A stretch of DNA of 64,000 nucleotides from Tetranychus cinnabarinus (taxonomy: Eukaryota > Arthropoda > Arachnida > Trombidiformes > Tetranychidae), in the NCBI GenBank assembly GCA_022266195.1, contig WHVY01000005.1, forward strand, positions 3,472,001-3,536,000, written 5' to 3'. The translations under genes were made by a program, and so were the position numbers. This document shows positions 1 to 8,494 of the stretch, in pieces. The first letter of the stretch is position 1. Every line of letters starts with the position of its first letter. The notes beneath the pieces were generated by a model. The model saw nothing but the letters and a program-made list of their open reading frames with translations. It ran no database searches and was not told the DNA's origin.

Positions 1-86
1 GAATCATTCTTGATGATGTTAACCGCTCATTGGGTTCATTGCAATCTAATTTTGATTAGTTCTGGAACAAAACGAGGTAAACAAAC

Positions 87-775
87 CTGACAAAGAAGCA
101 ATCCACCAATACAATACAATTTCTTCATCAATTGGAAAGGAAATGTTCTGGTTAAAACAAAGTAACCGAAAGGAATTGCGAAGGTCAAGCCAGTAACACG
201 TCCCATGGTACGATGCAGGTATTCGACCCACCAAATTTTTTTGAATTGCTCCAGTGTCATGTCATGGTTTTCCCTAAAAAACATGGAAATGTATTTGAAC
301 ATATGATAATGAAACAATCACTTTATGTATTAATCTTACAATTTGAATTCAGGAAATTGCTTGTATTTTTCAAATTCTGCTTCCCATCTAGCTCTAGTAA
401 ACGGAGGAAATTCTCTGAAAGGATGCCAGTCTACCATCGATAAACCAGACCGAGTAATACGAGTAATACCACCGATCACAACTGTACCGAAAGAAGCTCC
501 TGCTACACAAAGTAGCCATTTCCCCACGCGTTTCCGATCTCTGGGTCCGATAAACTTACTATAAGGTTCAGCAGGAGGAGTGATTGTGGTTGATCTTCGG
601 CTGATTATCCGATTCCTTAGGAAATTTAATCTAACAAGACCACTTGTCTATAATAGTTGAAACAAAAATTGTAAACAATAACAATTACGGAGAAGCTTAT
701 CGATAAATATTAACTCACCCCTGATCGCAGCGTGGATGAAGCATTTCTGCATCCCAAAAGAGAAGTTATCAACAT
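87..775 (-). CDS. COX15: COX15, heme A synthase (5' part; continues off the left edge)
   Basis: Heme A synthase of the inner mitochondrial membrane converts heme O to heme A for cytochrome c oxidase. Three exons are visible: 719-775 (start codon at 775), 340-647 and 87-273. They join in frame to 184 codons. The first ~45 residues are rich in Arg, Ser and Thr and lack acidic residues at the start, as in a mitochondrial presequence. Family hallmarks follow: GGITRITRSGLSMVDWHPF, then a Trp/Glu-rich loop ending in FPEFKL, then WWVEYLHRTMGR, whose His lies in the conserved heme-binding region of the COX15/CtaA family. Hydrophobic stretches before and after these loops match membrane helices. Bases 1-86 start with a GT donor and contain no in-frame continuation, so they are intron. 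The rest of the protein lies outside the window. Identification is firm; the exact start is inferred from the exon-1 ATG. Confidence 0.93.
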
Positions 776-1100
776 AGTTACAATTTAATAATTACAATCG
801 CTTCAGATATTAAAATGGATTGGAGTAAATTATAGATATAAATTTTAAATAATGACTTTTTAAACTCGTTGCATTGCATCAGACTATTTAAGATATAAGG
901 TTTAACAGCTGATATCAGGGCGCATTTTTCAACTTATGACATGCAGGCAAAATGATTTTTGTTGGAAAATAATTGATTTAATAAGCAATAATCGATCTTA
1001 ATGATGGTAAAAATTTAACTGATTATGATTTTGAATAACATTTTGGTTTCAACACATAAAAACTCTATACTCATAGAATTAAAAAGTGTTTGATTCACTT
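776..1100. other. Intergenic: COX15 leader/promoter and TAF9 3' flank
   Basis: This AT-rich spacer lies between two minus-strand genes. It should hold the COX15 promoter and 5' UTR and the TAF9 3' end. I see no coding potential and no convincing core promoter motif. Confidence 0.5.
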
Positions 1101-1582
1101 CTAGTAATGTCTCCGCCTTTTATTGCGTTGATTAGCAGTTATTAAACTAAAGCGCTCAGGTGGAAGACGCAATCCATTATTTTGCCTGATTAATGGCATG
1201 GGTTCACTATTTATATCATAAGCGATATCCATAAGCAAATGTCGTGGTGGAAGCTCAGGTGACATTTTTTCTGCTCTAGATTGGATAGCCAATTTGATGT
1301 CAGCAACAGTTACCACTGACTTTTCAGCATGTACTGAATATAAACGGGCATCCTCTATTAACAAAACAGATAATATTAGAACAATAAGAATGTTTTCGCA
1401 CAGATGTTACCTTTGACATAATAATAAATAAAATACTAACCTAAGATATCGATAACATGTCGATAAGCAAATTCCAACAATTGATTGACAGCTTTAAGTT
1501 CAAATTCCGTGATTCCTATTTCTTTCATCAACGAAATGATGATCCCAGAGTCTTTAGGCAACTTTTTCTTGACGACAGGCAT
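1101..1582 (-). CDS. TAF9: TAF9, TFIID/SAGA histone-fold subunit (short form)
   Basis: TAF9 pairs with TAF6 through an H3-like histone fold in TFIID and SAGA and acts in the nucleus in RNA polymerase II initiation. Two exons, 1441-1582 and 1101-1354, join at a G|AG codon and give 131 residues. Residues ~7-70 form the histone fold: a short helix around GIIISLMKEIG, a long central helix from TEFELKAVNQLLEFAYRHV to EDARLYSVHAEK, then VVTVADIKLAIQSR. The TAF9-specific segment after the fold is present, including LPPRHLLMDIA and ending in LPPERFSLITANQRNKRR. The protein stops soon after this segment, so the long, poorly conserved C-terminal tail of the vertebrate protein (about 260 residues in total) is absent. 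Both splice sites are canonical. It is on the same strand as COX15, about 325 bp upstream of the COX15 start, with no evidence of co-transcription. Confidence 0.93.
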
Positions 1583-2031
1583 ATTATTTAAAAAATGAAT
1601 CAAGAAACATACAAAGACAACAATTTAAAACAATAACCATAACAGACACCAATTTTTATACAACAGTTATGTGCGCCAAATGCCGCTGTAAATCCTTTGA
1701 TCATTAGCGACTCCATCTAGTGAGCTTAAAAATTAAATTTTAATTAATCAAAATTCAATTTGATATTTTGGTTGTGTTATAGAGTGACTCAAAAGCAGTA
1801 GCTTATAAACCAGTCTGAATAAGTTACAATGTAAGCGATTGGAATGTTAACTCAAAAAGGACTTCGAGTTATCTCGACACATGCCATAACACTAACATAG
1901 AAACAAAATATTTGAAAGTTCACTTCAATGTCGACCGTAATTAAAAAGATCAATAACTTACAATACTGTTCAATTGGTAGATTGTATTGAATGAATGATT
2001 CGAAAAATTGAATCAAATTGAAGTATTCGAA
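1583..2031. other. TAF9 upstream region with a CTCF-core-like site at 1713-1722
   Basis: No gene is seen. About 130 bp upstream of the TAF9 start the minus strand reads CACTAGATGG, an exact match to the CASYAGRKGG core of the animal CTCF motif. Bases ~1900-1985 resemble ~6560-6640, a diverged copy of the repeat family that fills the next 6 kb. Confidence 0.4.
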
Positions 2032-2150
2032 GTCCACGCTTGCGGGTGAACCCACAACCGAAGTTGTTTACTTTTGTTCTTTGAGGGTTTTTTGTAGTTC
2101 GAGAAGAGTTTGAACCGTCTAGTTAGATACTTGATTCTCTAAGGTCGACA
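2032..2150 (-). repeat. SINE-like element, copy 1 (truncated head)
   Basis: On the minus strand the element ends in the family's 3' tail: an ACAAC-UUCG-GUUGU hairpin (2054-2067) followed by a weaker hairpin with a GCAA loop (2032-2053). A pol III B-box-like GGTTCAAACTC lies at 2106-2116. The tRNA-like head is interrupted after ~2150 by a piece of the 6643-6891 transposon. Confidence 0.6.
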
Positions 2151-2151
2151 A

Positions 2152-2229
2152 ATCAAAATGCGACTTTTCGGTTAAAACTTCGTCTATTTTCAAGGCAAAT
2201 TGTTTAGTCACTATTTCGTTTGTTTTTGC
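2152..2229. mobile_element. Fragment of the CAGTGATCC TIR element
   Basis: About 78 bp match the left half of the complete element at 6643-6891 (aligning to ~6654-6730) with few differences. Neither terminus is present here, so this is a truncated copy. It sits exactly between a SINE tail/B-box segment and a second SINE-head fragment (2231-2285). Confidence 0.65.
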
Positions 2230-2770
2230 AGAGTCCTAAGGGTCATCAACCTTGGCCTTTGCTTTTCTTGCCACTGGTCAAGGATAAATAAAAAACTTCT
2301 TACTTTTGTTTTGTTAAACTCATACGTCTAAATCAAACGATTTGAACAGAAATTAGAAAAAAATCTGATTATTAACCGGTGCATCCAAATCTTTTAATAA
2401 TGAAGGTTTACATTCAGTTTATAATGTTTTTCAATTTCGATGATTATTCAACACATATGATTATTAGATGGACGCACAATGAAATTTGGTCAAATTAAAA
2501 TCTCATTGGGTTATTTAGTAATTTCCGATTAAATCTCACTGTATTTTTAACCCAGTTTGATTTTAGTGTTTTTGTAAAATCTGCTAAACTCATGTACCGG
2601 TAGTTATATAATCTCTACCAATTATCATCATAATTTTCAGCTGAAGTTAAAATTACAATGTTGAATGAAAAATCGTCGAATCACAAGATTACTGGTTTAC
2701 AAACGATACTTTTGACTTAAGGTCAATTTACAAATATTGTATTTAATAAATGATTACAAAGTATTGAATT

Positions 2771-3130
2771 AAAAAAAACGGGATTCACCCTTGCGGATGA
2801 ACTCCACAACCGAAGTTGTCTGATGGTGTTGTTGTTGTTGTTGACACTAGAATTAACTGATGTCTGTAGCCAATCTGTTGCCATCAATGGGAATGTGATA
2901 GTTAGCCGTTAGGTTAGTTAGCTTGAACATATCAACACCATATCTGACATCCGATTGACTGAACAGCTCAAAATCTGTTCCTCTTAATGATCATATATCC
3001 GGATTACGACAACTTTCGCTGTGAAATCCGGCCCGCTGTTGTTTTTTGTACCTCAGGAAGGGTTTGAACCGTCTCATTAGAGGTGATTAGACTCTAAAGT
3101 TGACTTATCTTGCCACTTGCCATTGGCAAA
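2771..3130 (-). repeat. SINE-like element, copy 2
   Basis: On the minus strand: A-box-like GCAAGTGGCA (3111-3120), B-box GGTTCAAACCC (3060-3070), a ~240-bp body with a (CAA)n tract, then the tail. The tail has an ACAAC-UUCG-GUUGU hairpin (2806-2819), an 11-bp stem closed by a GCAA tetraloop (2780-2805) and a run of eight T. The near-identical partner is 7585-7946. Confidence 0.75.
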
Positions 3131-3369
3131 GATTGTCTATTTTATATTAATCATATTCAATGCAAAATGGTAATCCAATGGATTCACAATGAAATAAATA
3201 ATTATTTTGATCTTATTAGGTGTTATAATCGACTCTTTTAATTTATAAACTGAATCAAGCTTATAATTTAATCATTCAATGCATTTCTAAGGTTTTTGGT
3301 GACAAAATACTGTTTTAAAATTTTACAAATCGTATCCAATAAATGATTATACGCATTAAATGAAATTGG

Positions 3370-3560
3370 CAAAAAATCGGGTTTCATCCAAGGATGAACC
3401 CCGAACAACCGAAGTTGTTTTTTTAATTGGACAGTTTCTTGAAGTTACTTACAACTTGTTAGATTGATAGGCTCCTTATACCTCAAGAAGGGCTTGAACC
3501 ATCTAATTAAGAGCTATGAGCCCCTAAAGTCGACAGATCTTACCACTTACAAGAGGTGAA
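3370..3560 (-). repeat. SINE-like element, copy 3
   Basis: A short (~190 bp) family member. Minus strand: A-box-like GTAAGTGGTA (3541-3550), CTTTAGG resembling a tRNA anticodon loop, B-box GGTTCAAGCCC (3490-3500). The tail has an ACAAC-UUCG-GUUGU hairpin (3405-3418) and a ~12-bp stem capped by CUUG (3377-3404), followed by six T. The partner is 8180-8371. Confidence 0.75.
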
Positions 3561-3727
3561 GGTTAGTCATTTAAATTGTCTCTTATATCAATGTCCAATG
3601 TCTTATACTTGACCAAAGCAATTTTTAGACTCAAGTCAACTTGGGTCTCCACTATAAATTGCTTTAATCGTTTCTCAAATTGATTTGTCATAATGAAATC
3701 GGAGCAAATTTAAACAGATAATCATTT

Positions 3728-3870
3728 TCATTTTGTTAAACTCATACGTTTAAATGAGACGAATTTGAGCAGAAATTAGAAAAAAAATCTGATTATTAAC
3801 CGGTACATCCAAATCTTAATAATGAAGGTTTACATTCAATTCAAAATGTTATTCAATTTTGATGATTATT
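3728..3870. repeat. Third partial copy of the AT-rich repeat unit
   Basis: This matches ~2308-2450 and ~7150-7300, including the shared words TTTTGTTAAACTCATACG and CTGATTATTAACCGGT. It lies just outside the end of direct repeat A, so the island has a history of nested or tandem duplication rather than one event. Confidence 0.7.
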
Positions 3871-4107
3871 GAATTATGTTACTTTTTAGCTTCTCAACTC
3901 TACATCTTTATGTTTTTCAACTGTTTTAATACGAAACCTTGTCTTGAAGTGAATTCATCTGTGGTTGTTTTGTCTTTACAATGTCAGCTGAAATTTAATT
4001 AAATATTCCGCCGGTAGAAACTCGATGTAGTTATTGAGTGAAAAATCTAAATAAACATTTTTAAAGATTGTGATCAAAGTATTTAATGTCAAAGTGTGAA
4101 TTTACAT

Positions 4108-5586
4108 TTATGTGGATCTGTAACGATCAAGTATTTTAGCGATTGGTTTGTTGACTCTTTGGGCTACATTTTTATCGAGGAAGAAATCAAGATGACTGAA
4201 TTTTTCATCTTCAATGGTAATCCTATCAGCTGGAAAAACTGTAAAATAAAGCAAAGGTAAGAAATGGTTAAAAGACAATAAACAACATTGAGTTAAATGT
4301 AAGTACCTTCTAGTTCATCTACCAATTTTTGAACATCAACTGGACTGGCTCTTTTGTCACCAATTGAATGTATTATGTAAATATCTTGATTAACAATGTC
4401 TCTTAAATTATACATAGGTGGTGTCTTGGATCCGTATCTCTTCATATTAAAATCAGGACCTAAATCAATGTGAGTGAAATTTTCTTGGGTGATTCGCTGA
4501 GAAAAATAGATAAGATCCCAACATGGTGCTCCAGCTGGCAGATGAGAAAGGTAAATGTTGATCCGTGTGGCGTTGCTCGTCTCTCTATCAATACTTAATA
4601 GACTCATCTCGAGTTGGTGACACAAAGGCTTAATAAGGAAATTATTACATATTCCTGCGATATCTGTTATAGCTCGACCAAAACAGGAACCAGGATGGTC
4701 ACGGATAAAGTTGAGGATGAACTTTGAACTGGCAAGAGCTCTGTAATAGGATTTTTCATTGTTCAGGAAAACTGGTGGAGCCATGGCTATGAAAGGTGAT
4801 ATTTTATCAGAGTATTCTGGCTTCTCGGAAAGTAAAGCAAACATGATCGCACTTCCTCGTGAATAACCGATGTAAGCAAGAGAACCTGTTGGATCAAAGA
4901 AGGATTCATATGGCTATTGATTCTGGTACTTGGATCTAAAATCACAGCTTATTCACTTACTTTGCCCAGTATTATTGAGCACGTAATCAATCATGGCTGG
5001 TAGGTCAATCAGTGCCATTTCATCGAGTGAAAAAGACCAAAATTGTTTGCCATCTAAAACCCACGAGAGATCAAAAGACCAGCGTTAGTTTATGGACAAC
5101 TATTATTCCTGTTTTTGCATTACCTTCTTTTGGGTCCAATGTGGTGTGGTTAGTCGAGTAATAGTTACCTCTTGGATTGGTCAACCAAACATCATAACCT
5201 AAATTGGCTAAAATGAAACCCAAATTTTGTCCTTCCGATTCAAAGTCAACTGAATCTAAATCTGTATAATTAGCTAAGATTTGTTCATTTATTTGACCAG
5301 TTGGTGCGTTAATGATAAAGTCAGTGGCTGAACCAAGGAATCCACTTTGAATTATTACAGGTTTTAATGGTTCCTTGAAATGTTTGGAAGCCAATGGATT
5401 CACAATACGATAATTACCCAAAATGTAACCATCACTTGTTACAATATAATGAGATTCACATATGAACCCACGAGATTCAATTATTTGAGGAATATCAGAT
5501 CGGTCAATATCATCTAAAGTGGCGATAGCCAATGAATGGACAATCAATGAACAAACAATCAGCAATTTTAAAGTTGAACTAGTCAT
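4108..5586 (-). CDS. Secreted acid lipase (lysosomal acid/gastric lipase family)
   Basis: AB-hydrolase lipase that releases fatty acids from triglycerides or sterol esters in the gut lumen or lysosome (family knowledge). Four exons, 5124-5586, 4961-5053, 4307-4885 and 4108-4238, join in frame to 421 residues, the usual family length. Residues 1-20 are a signal peptide (LKLLIVCSLIVHSLA). The ab-lipase N-terminal region has GFICESHYIVTSDGYIL, the oxyanion region IIQSGFLGSATDFI and GYDVWLTNPRGNYYS. The catalytic triad is Ser194 in GYSRG, Asp362 in SIGDKRASPVDV and His394 in FSHLDFFL. The elbow is GYSRG rather than the common GHSQG. All residues needed for activity are present, so the gene looks functional. 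It stands alone inside a repeat island, bracketed by two ~1.4-kb direct repeats. The specific substrate cannot be told from sequence. Confidence 0.92.
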
Positions 5587-6354
5587 TTTATAATACTTGA
5601 GTTACAATGAAAATCACAATCAAGTTTGAATTACATTTATATTTGATCAAAGTAACCCCCAAGATAGTTTATTGTTGTTTGCATTTATATTAGGAATTAA
5701 TCAATTTTTTCGTTTTTTTCCAACACTGGTTATTGCAAAATAAATCCTATCTTGTGCATGATACTGATTGAATCTCAAAAATATGAGTTAGTCTTAACAC
5801 TGTTACAATTTGGGTGTTTTATCCTGTGAGCATTCCCTTATTGTGATGATCTCGGTGATACAATTCCAATGTCATCTATGGAAGTATCAACATCAATTTA
5901 ACGTTGCAACTGTTATCTTCTTGGCTCGGGCAAGAAGATCAAATTGATATTTTTATCAGCAGATTTACACCTTTAATTGTTTTAAAAATCATGCATTTCT
6001 ATCCAATAAATCTGTGACTTTATATTTACGAAAAGATCTTTAATCTCTTTGAAATCAATATGCATAATAAGTTAGATGTAACAATTAAATCAGTGCAATA
6101 AAACCCGTATTTTGAGCTCATTTTACGAGCTTGTTAACTCTGAAATGCACAATTTCCTTGAATCTATTGAAATCAACTACGAATTTAATAACCTAATAAT
6201 CTAACAAAATTAATAATCAAGTCAGCAGATGAGTAAACAGAAGTCTAACTCTTTAATTACACAAAACTTAACCATACACATTTATTGATACATATGTATT
6301 GACAGCAACCAAAATATATTGATACTTTAAATCATATTAGATTATTAACTCCCT
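5587..6354. other. Lipase upstream region, no gene seen
   Basis: AT-rich sequence upstream of the lipase start. No open frame with recognisable protein content and no repeat of the neighbouring family was noticed until about 6355. Confidence 0.4.
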
Positions 6355-6640
6355 ATTAAATCTCACTGAATGTTTAACCGAGTTTGAATTTACTGTTCTT
6401 GTACAATCATCAAAACTCATGAACCGGTTGTTATTTAATGTTTATCAATTTTCATCATTTGCAGTTGACATTAAGATTACAATGTTTGAAATCACTGAAT
6501 CACAAAGTTACATCAAATTGTCTCAAAATCACTGGTTTACAAAACAGTACTTAGACCTGAAATATTTGACCGTTCACTTTCATGTCAGCCATAGTTAACT
6601 AATCAATAACTTACAATTGTAGTCAATTTACAAATTGTAT
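6355..6640. repeat. Diverged copy of the island's AT-rich unit
   Basis: It aligns with ~2525-2745 and 7360-7560 through shared words such as AAATCTCACTG, AACTCATG.ACCGGT.GTTAT and ACTGGTTTACAAA, with many substitutions. The end (~6560-6640) also resembles 1900-1985. It is an older member of the same duplicated family. Confidence 0.65.
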
Positions 6641-6642
6641 TA

Positions 6643-6891
6643 CAGTGATCCCCTCAAAATGCGACCTTTCGGTTAAAGCTTCGTCTATTTTCAAGGCAAA
6701 TTGTTTAGTCACTATTTCGTTTGTTTTTCATGGTTAGTTTTCGCGATTTCATAAATTTCTTAGCAATTAAGTATGTTTTAATGTTTAATGTGCGTCTCTT
6801 GGGCTGTATTAAACATCTTAAAAACGCTAACTTAAATTATTTTTAGGATTTATAAATGAAACCGTTCCCTGCACTTTGAGAGGGATTACTG
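6643..6891. mobile_element. 249-bp non-autonomous TIR transposon, pogo/Tigger-like ends
   Basis: The element begins CAGTGATCCCCTCAAAATGC and ends with the imperfect reverse complement (CAGTAATCCCTCTCAAAGTGC read on the minus strand). TA dinucleotides flank it on both sides (6641-6642 and 6892-6893). CAGT ends with a TA target duplication are typical of the pogo/Tigger branch of Tc1-mariner. There is no transposase frame, so it would need an enzyme supplied in trans. It sits just upstream of direct repeat B. A truncated relative is at 2152-2229. Confidence 0.8.
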
Positions 6892-6930
6892 TACTTAAAA
6901 GCGTTTATACAATACACATTTGAGCAAATT

Positions 6931-7128
6931 GGACAAAAATGGAACTCATCCTTTCGAATGAGTCCCTAAACTTATTCAAGTTTATTCAACAAGCACATAC
7001 AGTCATCTGTTAATTGTCTTCCTTTGGATTTTTCAATGTTTGTTTTTTTCACCCTGACGGGGTTCGATCTTCAGAGACCTAAGGGTCATCACCCTTGGCC
7101 TTTGCTTTTCTTACCACTGGTCAGGGAT
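6931..7128 (-). repeat. SINE-like element with the clearest tRNA-like head
   Basis: Minus strand: bases 7126 to 7052 span 75 nt and are closed by a 7-bp acceptor-like stem (CCCTGAC/GTCAGGG). An A-box-like CCAGTGGTAAG and a degenerate B-box ATCGAACCCC lie inside. The 3' tail has an AACTT-GAAT-AAGTT hairpin (6969-6982), then an 11-bp stem closed by a GAAA tetraloop (6941-6966) and a T run. The tail stem has the same geometry as in the other copies although its sequence differs. Confidence 0.7.
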
Positions 7129-7584
7129 AAAGAAAAAGCTTCTTACATTTGTTTTGTTAAACTCATACGTTTAAATGAAACGATTTGAACAGAAATTAGA
7201 AAAAAAATCTGATTATTAACCGGTGCATCCAAATCTTTTATTACTGAAGGTTTACATTCAGTTTATAATGTTATTCAATTTTGATGATTATTCAACACAT
7301 ATGTTTATTAGATGGACGCACAATGAAATCTGGTCAAATTAAAATCTCATTGGGTTATTTAGTAATTTCAACCCAGTTTGATTTTAGTGTACAATCTTCT
7401 AAACTCATGTGCCGGTAGTTATATAATCTCTACCAATTATCATCATAATTTTCAGCTGAAGTTAAAATTACAATGTTGAATGAAAAATCGTCGAATCACA
7501 AGATTACTGGTTTACAAACCAACACTTTTGATGTAAAGTCAATTTACAAATATTGTATTTAATAAATGATTACAAAGTATTGAA

Positions 7585-7946
7585 TTAAAAAAAACGGGAT
7601 TCACCCTTGCGGATGAACCCCACAACCGAAGTTGTCTGATGGTGTTGTTGTTGTTGTTGACACTAGAATTAACTGATGTCTGTAGCCAATCTGTTGCCAT
7701 CAATGGGAATGTGATAGTTAGCCGTTAGGTTAGTTAGCTTGAACATATCAACACCATATCTGACATCCGATTGACTGAACAGCTCAAAATCTGTTCCTCT
7801 TAATGATCATATATCCGGATTACGACAACTTTCGCTGTGAAATCCGGCCCGCTGTTGTTTTTTGTACCTCAGGAAGGGTTTGAACCGTCTCATTAGAGGT
7901 GTTTAGCCACTAAAGTTGACTTATCTCGCCACTTGCCATTGGCAAA
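7585..7946 (-). repeat. SINE-like element, partner of copy 2
   Basis: Same layout as 2771-3130. B-box GGTTCAAACCC at 7876-7886, A-box-like segment at 7928-7937, UUCG-loop hairpin at 7622-7635, 11-bp GCAA-loop stem at 7596-7621, then a T run on the minus strand. This copy has ACCCC where copy 2 has ACTCC in the stem, which here gives a G-U wobble rather than a broken pair. Confidence 0.75.
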
Positions 7947-8179
7947 GATTGTCTATTTTATATTAATCATATTCAATACAAAATTGTAATCCAATGGACT
8001 CACAATGAAATAAATAATTATTTTGATTTTACCAATAGACTCTTTTAATTTACATAAACTGAATCAAGCTTTGAATTTAATCATTCAATGCATTTCTAGG
8101 TTTTTTGGTGACAAAATACTGTTTTAAAATTTTACAAATCGTATCCAATAAATGATTATACGCATTGAATGAAATTGGC

Positions 8180-8371
8180 AAAAAATCGGGTTTCATCCAA
8201 GGATGAACCCCGAACAACCGAAGTTGTTTTTTTAATTTCACACTTTTTGAAGTTACTTACAACTTGTTAGATTGATAGGCTCCTTATACCTCGAGAAGGG
8301 CTTGAACCATCTAATTAAGAGCTATGAGCCCCTAAAGTCGACAGATCTTACCACTTACAAGAGGTGAAGGT
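8180..8371 (-). repeat. SINE-like element, partner of copy 3
   Basis: Same layout as 3370-3560: B-box GGTTCAAGCCC at 8298-8308, A-box-like segment at 8351-8358, UUCG-loop hairpin at 8214-8227, CUUG-capped long stem at 8186-8213, T run on the minus strand. Confidence 0.75.
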
Positions 8372-8494
8372 TAGTCATTTAAATTTAGATCTTATATCAT
8401 TGTTCGATGTCTTGACCAAAGCAATTTTTAGACTCAAGTCAACTTGGGTCTCCACTATAAATTGCTTCAATCGTTTCTCAAATTGATTTGTCAT

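Larger units (their letters stand above)
2231..3691. repeat. Direct repeat copy A (~1.46 kb), left of the lipase gene
   Basis: This block is repeated in the same orientation at 7074-8494. Long stretches are nearly identical, with small indels. Each copy contains, in order, a SINE-head fragment, a ~500-bp AT-rich unit, SINE-like copy type 2, a second AT-rich stretch and SINE-like copy type 3. Homology ends on both sides at the shared words CTAAGGGTCATCA and TTGATTTGTCAT. The two copies bracket the lipase gene at 4108-5586. A further partial copy of the internal unit lies at 3728-3870. Confidence 0.9.
7074..8494. repeat. Direct repeat copy B (~1.42 kb), right of the lipase gene
   Basis: Partner of 2231-3691 in the same orientation, about 4.8 kb away start to start. 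Differences are scattered substitutions and short indels. Copy B keeps the complete SINE head at its left end (7052-7126), whereas copy A has only a fragment of it joined to a transposon piece. Confidence 0.9.

Noticed and set aside
2231..8494. The two direct repeats read as LTRs of a retrotransposon carrying a lipase
   Set aside because: No TG...CA termini, primer-binding site, polypurine tract or gag/pol coding. The interior is a normal multi-exon lipase with introns, which a retrotransposed cargo would lack.
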